From: Dehalococcoidia bacterium
Lineage (GTDB): Bacteria; Chloroflexota; Dehalococcoidia; GIF9; AB-539-J10
Assembly (NCBI GenBank): GCA_030605765.1
Contig: JAUWHP010000045.1
Location: 1 to 55,350, forward strand
DNA length: 55,350 nt
Direction: 5' to 3'
In this document: positions 43,997-51,983 of the stretch, one piece after another
Position numbering within the stretch: the first letter of the stretch is position 1
Layout: every line of letters begins with the position of its first letter
Translations under genes and position numbers: made by a program
The notes under the pieces: generated by a model
The model's database searches: none
What the model was told of the DNA's origin: nothing
What the model saw: only the letters and a program-made list of their open reading frames with translations

Positions 43997-44296
43997 ATGG
44001 GTTTAAGAGCATATCTTCTAGTTAATGTAGCTGATGACGTAGAGCAGCAGGAGTTTGTTGAGATGTTAAGAAAACTGGAGGAGGCACCAGGGGTGGATTT
44101 TGTCGACCCGGTTATTGGATCCCGCGACATAGTAATCATGGTAGATGCACCGGTAACAGTGGAGGCCATAGCCAACAGAATACAGGCTACGGAGGGTATT
44201 AAGAATATGGAGATATTGAGGATTGTTTCCATGTTTGAACGCCACCGGGCTTCGAAAAAAGAACTTCTTAAATCTCTGGCTCACAGTGGAGTGTAA
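43997..44296 (+). CDS. Stand-alone Lrp/AsnC ligand-binding (RAM) domain protein
   Basis: This 99-residue protein matches the effector-binding alpha/beta domain of Lrp/AsnC regulators (AYLLVNVADDVEQQEFVEMLRKLEEAPGVDFVDPVIGSRDIVIMVDAPV ... EGIKNMEILRIVSMF) and has no DNA-binding helix-turn-helix. Such single-domain proteins form dimers or decamers and sense amino acids or small acids. AAGGAGGG precedes ATG. It is 55 bases upstream of the redox operon on the same strand and could sense a metabolite for it. The 256-base gap before it (43741-43996) holds no clear promoter that I can defend. Confidence 0.82.
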   Translation: MGLRAYLLVNVADDVEQQEFVEMLRKLEEAPGVDFVDPVIGSRDIVIMVDAPVTVEAIANRIQATEGIKNMEILRIVSMFERHRASKKELLKSLAHSGV

Positions 44297-44351
44297 TTCT
44301 TAGGTCTGATCATTCATCCCACTGTGCTCAATTCCCAGCAAAAGGAGCAAT

Positions 44352-44879
44352 ATGAATGACGAAATTAACTTGATTACCGAAGCTAGAGAAGAGCCGAATT
44401 TGGTGGTGATTGATGCCATATCCCACAAACACAATAGTCAGCCTGGCGCTACGATTCCTATTCTCCAGGAAATTCAAGACTCCTACGGATATATCCCCCC
44501 CTTCACTATCCAAAAGATAGCCGAGAACATTAACATCCCCGCCAGCGAGCTATTTGGCATAGTCACCTTCTATGCTCAATTTAGACTCCATCCACTCGGC
44601 AAGAATGTAATCAAGGTTTGCCATGGGACTGCCTGCCATCTGAGCGGGACAGAAAAGATATCCCAGGCATTATCTCAGGAAGTAGGTGCCAAAGAAGGTG
44701 AGACAAGCACTGATGGGCTGTTTACCGTGGAACGGGTAGCCTGCCTTGGCTGTTGCAGTCTAGCTCCCTGCGTGATGGTTAATGGCGAAGTTCATGGGCG
44801 GCTTGCTCCTGAGGATATTCGTAAGATAGTGAATCAACTTCGGGAAACAGAGAGGAAAACAGAAGCTGCCACTACCTGA
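44352..44879 (+). CDS. nuoE: NuoE/HndA-type [2Fe-2S] subunit
   Basis: This is a 175-residue thioredoxin-like ferredoxin subunit. The helical N-terminus (GATIPILQEIQDSYGYIPPFTIQKIAENINIPASELFGIVTFYAQFRL) is the family's docking region. Four cysteines bind the cluster: CHGTAC (Cx4C) and CLGCC (Cx3C). In Hnd/Hyd/Stn-type complexes it passes electrons from the NuoF flavin site. It is first in the operon nuoE, decayed hndB, nuoF, fusion protein. The N-terminal 28 residues are variable. Confidence 0.93.
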   Translation: MNDEINLITEAREEPNLVVIDAISHKHNSQPGATIPILQEIQDSYGYIPPFTIQKIAENINIPASELFGIVTFYAQFRLHPLGKNVIKVCHGTACHLSGTEKISQALSQEVGAKEGETSTDGLFTVERVACLGCCSLAPCVMVNGEVHGRLAPEDIRKIVNQLRETERKTEAATT

Positions 44880-44903
44880 AACGAGCCTTGTGATGAAGGC
44901 TCA

Positions 44904-45188
44904 ATGGCAAATTTGGCAACGATTACTGCTCTCAAAGAAACATAGCAACAGGGCTGGGCTATGAGAATTTGTCCTTATCTCCTATGGTATTACTGCTTGT
45001 GGGCCCCGCCTATCTATATAGCTTCAAGACCAGGAGAGGGCGGCCATAGATTTGAGAAACAAGGCGGCTGTGCTAGCATCTGCTACAATAATATGGTGGC
45101 TGCGGTATCTTTGCCTGGGTATAAGCATCTATTATGGGGTAAGGCTACACCTGATAAACTCGGCCATGTAATCGGAGAATATGCTTAG
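44904..45188 (+). pseudogene. Decayed hndB-like [2Fe-2S] thioredoxin-fold gene
   Basis: Between nuoE and nuoF lies a relic of a gene like the N-terminal domain of the following NuoF. ATG at 44904 opens MANLATITALKET and meets TAG after 13 codons. In a different frame, 44971-45018 reads VLISYGITACGPRLSI, matching GLASCGIAAGG-R of NuoF, then meets TAG. In the first frame again, 45050-45188 reads QGGCASICYNN ... GKATPDKLGHVIGEYA, matching TGCMGMCYNE ... GKVTPDRLDRIIEEH. Two stops plus frame changes show that it is broken, and the first cluster cysteine has become Tyr. Position and content fit hndB of hndABCD-type operons. Confidence 0.75.
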
Positions 45189-45196
45189 GAGCGATC

Positions 45197-46996
45197 ATGC
45201 TTCCGCAAAGGGATAAAGAAAACAGAAAATGGGTTATCAGGGTCGGGCTTGCCTCCTGCGGCATCGCTGCTGGTGGACTGCGCATATATGATGCCTTAAA
45301 AACCAAGCTTCAGGAGAAGGATTTAGCCATAGAGGTGAAGCAAACCGGCTGTATGGGCATGTGTTACAACGAGGTATTGGTTGAGGTCTCTTCGCCGGAG
45401 CATGGACGTGTGTTTTACGGCAAAGTCACACCTGATAGGCTAGATCGCATAATCGAAGAACACATTATCGGCGGGCAACCCGTTACCGAGTGGATTGTTC
45501 TTGCTGATTGGATGAAGACCGAGGGTTCTGATTTCCTGGCTAAGCAAGTAAGAATCGTTCTTCGCAACTGTGGCACCATCGACCCCGAATCCATCGATGA
45601 TTATCTAGCAGCGGGCGGCTATGAAGCATTAAGAAAGGTATTATTCAACATGTCGCCACAGGAGGTGATTGATGAAGTCACCAGATCTGGCTTGAGGGGA
45701 AGGGGCGGGGCAGGCTTTCCCACCGGCGTCAAGTGGAGCTTCGCCAAAAAGGCCTCAGGCAATCCTAAATACCTAATATGTAATGCTGACGAAGGAGACC
45801 CTGGCGCTTTCATGGACAGAAGCGTCCTGGAAAGCGACCCTCACAGCGTTATTGAAGGGATATTAATAGCCGCTTACGCCATTGGCGCCTCGGAGGCTTA
45901 CATTTATGTCCGAGCAGAGTATCCACTGGCAGTCCGCCGATTGAAGATAGCTCTCGCCCAGGCTAAAGAAAAAGGATTTATAGGTGAGGACATCCTGGGC
46001 TGCAAATTCAGCCTCGATACAAAGATCAGGCTGGGGGCCGGAGCTTTTGTCTGCGGTGAGGAGACAGCTCTTATCATGTCCATAGAGGGGCACAGGGGGA
46101 TGCCCAGACCCCGCCCTCCTTTCCCAGCGCAATCCGGCTTATGGGGCAAGCCTACCAATATCAATAATGTTGAAACTTTGGCCAACGTGCCTTGGATTAT
46201 ACTCAATGGAGCAGATGCCTATAGTGTCTATGGGACTGAGAAAAGCAAGGGCACCAAACTCTTCGCTCTGGCAGGCAAGGTCGCTCATGGCGGGCTAGTG
46301 GAGGTTCCTATGGGCATAACCCTCAAGGAGATTGTGTTCGACATCGGCGGTGGAACTTCTTCAGGTCAAAAATTCAAGGCAATTCAGATTGGGGGGCCAT
46401 CCGGTGGATGCATTCCAGCAAGACTTGCTGACACCCCTGTAGATTATGAATCTGTGACCAATACAGGCGCCATCATGGGCTCAGGGGGTATGCTGGTAAT
46501 AGACGAGAGCACCTGTATGGTGGATGTCGCCAAGTTCTTCATGAATTTCATCCAAGACGAGTCCTGTGGCAAGTGCACTTTCTGCCGCATAGGAACTCTA
46601 CGCATGTTAGAGATTCTACAACGAATTACTGACGGTCAGGGAAAAGAGGGAGATATAGAGCTATTGAAGGAACTAGCAGAGAAAGTAAAGGAGGCTTCTC
46701 TATGCGGGCTAGGGCAAACCGCACCCAACCCCGTGCTTACTACGATCAGGTACTTCCGCGATGAATATGAGGCTCATATCTATGAAAAGAGATGCCCCGC
46801 AAAGAAATGCAGGAGCCTGATAAGGTATGAAATCATACCCGAAAAATGCCCTGGCTGTGGGCTTTGTGCTAAATACTGCCCGGTAGAAGCTATATCTGGA
46901 GAGAGAAAAAAACCTTATGTTATCGATTCTGAGAAGTGTATTCGCTGCGGATTATGCGTAAGCGCATGCCGGCTCGATGCTATAGTCGTCGAGTGA
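45197..46996 (+). CDS. nuoF: NuoF/HndC-type NADH-binding flavoprotein subunit
   Basis: This is a 599-residue subunit. Residues about 8-95 form a thioredoxin-like domain (RVGLASCGIAAGGLRIYDAL, TGCMGMCYNE) with three visible cysteines, one fewer than a canonical [2Fe-2S] site. The FMN/NAD core follows: GLRGRGGAGFPTGVKW, NADEGDPGAFMDR, GAGAFVCGEETALIMSIEGHRGMPRPRPPFPAQSGL. The [4Fe-4S] site is ESCGKCTFCRIGT plus SLCGLGQTAPNP. The C-terminus has two more [4Fe-4S] clusters, CPGCGLCAKYCP and CIRCGLCVSACR. In HydABC/NfnAB-like systems this flavin exchanges electrons with NADH and ferredoxin. AGGAG overlaps the relic's stop codon. Confidence 0.94.
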   Translation: MLPQRDKENRKWVIRVGLASCGIAAGGLRIYDALKTKLQEKDLAIEVKQTGCMGMCYNEVLVEVSSPEHGRVFYGKVTPDRLDRIIEEHIIGGQPVTEWIVLADWMKTEGSDFLAKQVRIVLRNCGTIDPESIDDYLAAGGYEALRKVLFNMSPQEVIDEVTRSGLRGRGGAGFPTGVKWSFAKKASGNPKYLICNADEGDPGAFMDRSVLESDPHSVIEGILIAAYAIGASEAYIYVRAEYPLAVRRLKIALAQAKEKGFIGEDILGCKFSLDTKIRLGAGAFVCGEETALIMSIEGHRGMPRPRPPFPAQSGLWGKPTNINNVETLANVPWIILNGADAYSVYGTEKSKGTKLFALAGKVAHGGLVEVPMGITLKEIVFDIGGGTSSGQKFKAIQIGGPSGGCIPARLADTPVDYESVTNTGAIMGSGGMLVIDESTCMVDVAKFFMNFIQDESCGKCTFCRIGTLRMLEILQRITDGQGKEGDIELLKELAEKVKEASLCGLGQTAPNPVLTTIRYFRDEYEAHIYEKRCPAKKCRSLIRYEIIPEKCPGCGLCAKYCPVEAISGERKKPYVIDSEKCIRCGLCVSACRLDAIVVE

Positions 46997-47008
46997 GAGG
47001 ATAAGGAG

Positions 47009-50000
47009 ATGCCCACAGTATCACTAATAATCGACGGAAAAAGAGTTGAGGTAGATAAGGGAAGCACTATTCTCGAAGCCGCCTCCCAGACCGGCATTGA
47101 GATTCCTACGCTGTGCCATGACCCTCGCCTAAAACCATATGCTGCCTGCCGTACCTGCTTAGTGGAGGTAGAGGGCGCAAAAGGCCCTTTGGCAGCATGC
47201 TCCACACCGGTGCAAGAAGGCATGGTGGCAAGGACAAAGACCGACAACATTACTGAGCTTCGTCGGACAGCACTGGATTTGCTTCTCTCAGATCACTATG
47301 GTGATTGTGTAGCTCCCTGTAAACTGGCCTGCCCTGCTGGAATAGACATTCAGGGTTACATTGGATTCATTGCCAATGGGCAATATGCAGAGGCACTGAA
47401 ACTGATTAAAGAGACTAATCCCTTACCCCTGGTTGTTGGTCGAGTGTGCCCACGGCTTTGCGAGGCAAAATGCCGCAGAAGCCTTGTAGATGAGCCAGTG
47501 GCCATAAATGCACTTAAGAGGTTTATAGCTGATTTTGACCTGAATAACAGGGATCCCTGTACACCTGAGCCAGGGCCTGCCACAGGGCACAGCGTGGCAA
47601 TTGTGGGTGGAGGCCCAGCCGGTTTATCAGCAGCCTATTACCTCGCTCTAGAGGGACACGAAGTAACCATTTTCGAGGCAAACCCTCAGCTTGGTGGGAT
47701 GCTCAGATATGGAATCCCAGAATATCGCCTTCCCAAAGCAATCCTGGACAAGGAGATATCTGGCATCACCCGTTTTTGTCGTCAAATCCGCTGCAATGTA
47801 TCTCTGGGGCGAGATTTCACCATCGAAAGTCTGAAAGGCAAGGGCTATGAAGCTATCTTCCTTGGCATTGGCGCCTGGGTCAACCAGAAGATGAGGATTG
47901 CAGGGGAGGATTTGCCCGGCGTCCTCTCTGGGATAGGATTTCTGCAAGACGCAGCTACGCACAAAGAAGTAAACCTGGGACAGAAGATAGCGGTTATTGG
48001 TGGCGGCAACACAGCAGTTGATGCAGCGCGAACTGCTCTGAGGCTAGGTGCTGCGGAGGTAACTATTGTCTACAGGCGCTCGAGAAAGGAGATGCCTGCA
48101 AACGAAGAGGAAGTAGAACAAGCCGAGCAGGAAGGAGTAAAAATTCACTTCCTAGCGGCGCCGCTAAAATTAACTGCCCAGAATGGCACTGTCGCCTTCA
48201 TGGAATGCATCAAGATGGCATTGGGAGAACCAGATAGCTCAGGCAGACGAAAGCCGAAGCCAATAGAAAACTCGGAATTCACCATGCACGTGGATACAGT
48301 AATTGCTGCCATCGGCCAAACCATTGATACCTCCGGATTCCTTAAAGATGGTGGGCTGGAGCTTAACCATAAGGGATATGTGATAACCGATGAGGAAACG
48401 ATGCGAACTTCCCTTGAGGGGGTTTTCGCCGCAGGTGACTGTGCCACAGGTCCAGCCACTGTGATCCAGGCGGTAGCTGCGGGACGAAGAGCGGCCCTTT
48501 CCATAAACCAGTATGTCAGCGGGCAACCAGTGACATGTATCGAAAAGCCATTCAACTGCACTAAGGGAGAATTGGGTGAGATCGATATCACCGACTATAA
48601 AGATGTAGTGCGCACTCCTAGAACAGGAATGCCCGTCCTGAGCCCCAAAGCGCGAAAGAGTAATTTCGACGAAATCGAGCTCGGGCTCACTAAGGAAATG
48701 GCAAAAAAGGAAGCTGAGCGCTGCTTGGCCTGCGGTTGCCAAGATGTATTTGAATGTGAGTTACGGAAGCTGGCCACTGAATATGGTGTGAGAGGAGATA
48801 GATATACTGGGCACAAACACCACTTCTCCATAAGTAAGGATGACCACCCTTATATTATTAGAGAACCAAACAAATGTATTTCGTGTGGCGGCTGCGTAAG
48901 AATATGTAGCGAGGTTATGGGCATCAGCGCCTTAGGCTTTGTCGGACGCGGTTTCGATACCGCTATAAAGCCTTCCCTAGATCTACCTCTCTGGTTAACA
49001 GACTGTGTATCGTGTGGCCAGTGCATTTCCGTTTGCCCTACAGGCGCCCTGACAGCCAGAGTTTGCCTGCCTAAACAGGGACCATGGAAAACCAAAACTG
49101 TGTCTAGCGTCTGCCCCCACTGTGGTATTGGCTGCAATATAGAATTGAATGTAATTGGTGAAAAATTAGTGAATGTCACCTCCCCTGCTGGGAGTATAGT
49201 AAATAACGGTAATCTCTGTAGAAAGGGAGCTTTTGGCCATTGCGACAGCCACGATTCAAAGCGACTCACAACACCTCTCATCAAAGAAAACGGCCATTTG
49301 GCCCAAGTAACGTGGGATAAGGCAATATCCATGGCAAGTGAGGGGCTGAGGCAGATTAAGAACCAGAGTGGCGGAGAAAAGCTGGCGGTCCTTGTATCCC
49401 CTCAATTGACGAATGAAGAAATTTACCTGGCCCAAAAGTTTGCTCGGGTTGTTTTGGGAACCAATAACATAAGTAGCCTAACTTCCTCCGTGATGAAGGA
49501 AGGTTTAGCCCAAAGCTTTGGCATAAATGCCTCCACTTGCTCTTATAGCGACATCCTAGCCAGTGATCTTACGCTCGTTTTCGGCTGTGACATCACCGAG
49601 GATTATCCTATAATTGGCTTGAAAATCAGGGAAGCAGTTGGAAAAGGCGGCAAACTAATCACTATCAATCCCAGAGCAACGAGGATAGACCCCTTGGCGC
49701 AAATAACTTTAGCAGTCAACCCGAGAACAACTGTGCCACTGCTTAAAACGATGTTGAACTACATCATATCTTACGACTTGGTAGATCATGATTGTGTTCA
49801 TTCACGCATCAGTAGCTTTGAGGATTTTGCCCAGCAGATAAGGCCATACCACCTCGAAGACATTGTCGATGAACTATGGATCAGGCCTTCAAAGGTCATT
49901 GAGATAGTGCACCTTTATCTTCGAGCCAAGAAACCCGTGATCATAATCGACGCCGAGAACATTACATCCTCAGAGCTTGCCCTGATAAATGATTTAGCCT

Positions 50001-50668
50001 TGGTTACAGGCAATGTAGGAACAGATGCCTCTGGGATTATAGCCCTACATTCTCCAGGCAATGCACAGGGCCTTATTGATATGGGGGGAAGCGCCCAATA
50101 TCTCCCTGGACAACAGGCAGTGGCAGATGCAGCTACGAGGCAAAAATTTGAGACAGCCTACCAAAGGGCCCTACCCATTGAGAAGGGAAGAGATGCTATT
50201 GGTATTATTAAAGGGCTGCAAAAAGGAGATATCAAGGGTATTCTCGTTATCGGCGTTGATGCTGTAGCTAAGACAGGGAAAACTGTCTTTGATAACCCAA
50301 GTTTTTCCGTGCTTATAGATACTGTATTTCCCCAAAACCCTCCTTACGCTGATGTGGTTTTCCCTGGATCCATGTTCACCGAAACTGAGGGCACCTTTAC
50401 AAATTGTGAGCGGCGTATTCAACGCATTCACCGTGCCATCCCATCTCCATCCGGTAAGGATAACTGGCAAATCATCTCAGCCCTGGCAACTGCTCTAGGT
50501 CATCCAATGAGCTATGCTTCAGTTTCAAGCATCTATGCTGAAATAGCCAGTCTGGCCCCTATTTATGCAACCACGTATGGCAAACAATGGCCCTTCTTGA
50601 ACAACGGCAGATTCAGATTCAAAGATGGCCTAGCCCGGCTTCATCTCGCTGAGCCCAGGAATTTCTAG
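47009..50668 (+). CDS. Fusion: [2Fe-2S] + NfnB/GltD NADP flavoprotein + ferredoxin + Mo-domain lacking its ligand
   Basis: This is one frame of 1219 residues. Residues 1-80 are a NuoG/HydA-type [2Fe-2S] domain (Cys36, 47, 50, 64). Residues 100-160 are the NfnB-type Fe-S cluster domain (CVAPCKLACPAGID, CPRLCEAKC). Residues 195-505 are a GltD/NfnB flavoprotein with FAD loop VAIVGGGPAGLSAAYYLA and NADP loop IAVIGGGNTAVDAA with YRRSRKEMPA. Residues 570-585 add CLACGC; residues 620-680 hold two [4Fe-4S] ferredoxin motifs. From about 700 on there is a formate-dehydrogenase-like domain with its Fe-S motif CPHCGIGC...LCRKG. The segment normally holding the Mo/W-bound Cys or Sec (HCARLCHSPTV in active enzymes) reads SSLTSSVMKEG at 822-832, with no Cys, Sec or His. 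It is the NADP(H) end of the complex. Confidence 0.92.
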   Translation: MPTVSLIIDGKRVEVDKGSTILEAASQTGIEIPTLCHDPRLKPYAACRTCLVEVEGAKGPLAACSTPVQEGMVARTKTDNITELRRTALDLLLSDHYGDCVAPCKLACPAGIDIQGYIGFIANGQYAEALKLIKETNPLPLVVGRVCPRLCEAKCRRSLVDEPVAINALKRFIADFDLNNRDPCTPEPGPATGHSVAIVGGGPAGLSAAYYLALEGHEVTIFEANPQLGGMLRYGIPEYRLPKAILDKEISGITRFCRQIRCNVSLGRDFTIESLKGKGYEAIFLGIGAWVNQKMRIAGEDLPGVLSGIGFLQDAATHKEVNLGQKIAVIGGGNTAVDAARTALRLGAAEVTIVYRRSRKEMPANEEEVEQAEQEGVKIHFLAAPLKLTAQNGTVAFMECIKMALGEPDSSGRRKPKPIENSEFTMHVDTVIAAIGQTIDTSGFLKDGGLELNHKGYVITDEETMRTSLEGVFAAGDCATGPATVIQAVAAGRRAALSINQYVSGQPVTCIEKPFNCTKGELGEIDITDYKDVVRTPRTGMPVLSPKARKSNFDEIELGLTKEMAKKEAERCLACGCQDVFECELRKLATEYGVRGDRYTGHKHHFSISKDDHPYIIREPNKCISCGGCVRICSEVMGISALGFVGRGFDTAIKPSLDLPLWLTDCVSCGQCISVCPTGALTARVCLPKQGPWKTKTVSSVCPHCGIGCNIELNVIGEKLVNVTSPAGSIVNNGNLCRKGAFGHCDSHDSKRLTTPLIKENGHLAQVTWDKAISMASEGLRQIKNQSGGEKLAVLVSPQLTNEEIYLAQKFARVVLGTNNISSLTSSVMKEGLAQSFGINASTCSYSDILASDLTLVFGCDITEDYPIIGLKIREAVGKGGKLITINPRATRIDPLAQITLAVNPRTTVPLLKTMLNYIISYDLVDHDCVHSRISSFEDFAQQIRPYHLEDIVDELWIRPSKVIEIVHLYLRAKKPVIIIDAENITSSELALINDLALVTGNVGTDASGIIALHSPGNAQGLIDMGGSAQYLPGQQAVADAATRQKFETAYQRALPIEKGRDAIGIIKGLQKGDIKGILVIGVDAVAKTGKTVFDNPSFSVLIDTVFPQNPPYADVVFPGSMFTETEGTFTNCERRIQRIHRAIPSPSGKDNWQIISALATALGHPMSYASVSSIYAEIASLAPIYATTYGKQWPFLNNGRFRFKDGLARLHLAEPRNF

Positions 50669-50845
50669 ACAGTGTCAAAATCATTCATAAAACATATTAG
50701 GAACTGGTTTCATATCCGCGAGGCTTAATACTCCTGCCTGGCAGTGCTCCGGTTCACCGCTGTGCTCTGCTCCCTGAGTTTCCAGATTCTCTTTTTGCTG
50801 CCCCGAGTCCTAAGTGAAGAAAAGAAGAAGGGGGCCAACGATTCT

Positions 50846-51796
50846 TCACATTTCACGACACCCAGCAATAGTTATTTTTTCCCCCACCTTGACATCTCTA
50901 TAGGCATTCGGGAAGGCGTTACGAAATGCTGCAATACTGGCATCACAGCTATCGTGAGCCGAAAGCCCCACAACTCCGGGGCTCAGCTTCTTCAAATAAT
51001 CGATGGATTTCTGCACATCCCCCATTGTAATTGGTTTCCATGGAAGCCTGCATGTACCTGCATATTTCTGTATCTTAATTCCCATCATCTTCTCCCGTGA
51101 ATCCGTGACCGGGTAATGAAGACCTCCAATAACACCGTAAATTGGCTCTTCAAACAAGGCTTCAGTGCGCCTTATAATTTTGGATAAAGTCTGATGGCCA
51201 CATCCCATAATAACGACAATACCCTTTCCCTCGACATTAACCGCTAACGCCTGTTCCAGTATCCAGCCCAGGAAGAAATCCTGATTCGCTATCGCCCCAA
51301 TAGTCGCAACTCCCGTTGCAATAACAGTTGGGGTTTCCGTACAAAGAGGGTTAAGCCCCGGATACGTCATCGGTATGGGAGTATAAGCTGCTTTCCCTGC
51401 CAAATTAACCTGATGGCTTGCCAAAGAAAATGACTTGCGTTTCTCCCACTTCGTTCCCCCTACATGGTCACAATGATTGTGCGAAATTACAATAGCATCG
51501 AAATCATCCATACCAATCCCTAACAGTTTCATATTATGTAATAAAGGCGATGGGTCACTTTGTTCAACGTTATAGCCTACATCAAACAAAATCGAGTTGC
51601 TATCAGTTTGGATAAGGTAAGAAACACCAGCTTCACCCTTCAACTCTTCACTACTTGTATACCAGTCAATGAGAGGTAATATGGCGAGAGATTTCGTCGT
51701 TCCTAGACCTGTTATCCTCCGAACGCTGGACCGCTGCCAATATTCCTCTGCCTTTCGCTTGCCCCTACTAAAACGAATCAGCAGACACATCTTCAT
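50846..51796 (-). CDS. Metallo-beta-lactamase-fold hydrolase, DHPPP-synthase-like
   Basis: This 316-residue MBL-fold protein has the metal motif SHNHCDHVGG (HxHxDH with Cys inserted), then GCGHQT and GGLHYPV as later ligands. It resembles the group of 7,8-dihydropterin-6-methyl-4-(beta-D-ribofuranosyl)aminobenzene-5'-phosphate synthases involved in methanopterin-like chemistry in archaea, although bacterial members are mostly uncharacterised. The N-terminal 40 residues (many Arg/Lys) precede the conserved part that begins near ILPLIDWYTSSEELKGEAGVSYLI. It is convergent with the redox operon. The 177 bases between the two (50669-50845) show nothing that I can name. Confidence 0.8.
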   Translation of the reverse strand: MKMCLLIRFSRGKRKAEEYWQRSSVRRITGLGTTKSLAILPLIDWYTSSEELKGEAGVSYLIQTDSNSILFDVGYNVEQSDPSPLLHNMKLLGIGMDDFDAIVISHNHCDHVGGTKWEKRKSFSLASHQVNLAGKAAYTPIPMTYPGLNPLCTETPTVIATGVATIGAIANQDFFLGWILEQALAVNVEGKGIVVIMGCGHQTLSKIIRRTEALFEEPIYGVIGGLHYPVTDSREKMMGIKIQKYAGTCRLPWKPITMGDVQKSIDYLKKLSPGVVGLSAHDSCDASIAAFRNAFPNAYRDVKVGEKITIAGCREM

Positions 51797-51983
51797 TTAT
51801 CCTTTATTAACTCACCGCTGAGCTTAGCAACCACACAGGCGGACCTTGAATTCGCCTAATCCCCCTGGTTTGTCAAATTCAGGCTCCACCGTAGCATGTC
51901 TAGCCTGAGCATGCAGAATCTCCCCCCTGTTGCCCTATGCTACATATCATATACCCCATAGATTTGAGGATGTCTAAAATACA

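Noticed and set aside
47009-50668. Annotation as formate dehydrogenase alpha subunit
   Set aside because: Similarity is clear, but the Mo/W ligand residue is missing, and the N-terminal half is an NADP flavoprotein. I therefore describe it as a transhydrogenase-like fusion.
44352-50668. Annotation as part of respiratory complex I or as an [FeFe] hydrogenase operon
   Set aside because: No membrane Nuo subunits and no hydrogenase H-cluster motifs occur. Only NuoE/NuoF homologues and the fusion protein are present.
51797-51983. Short minus-strand frames (about 35 codons) upstream of the MBL gene that look partly protein-like
   Set aside because: They lack a convincing start and ribosome-binding site and are too short to judge without homologues.
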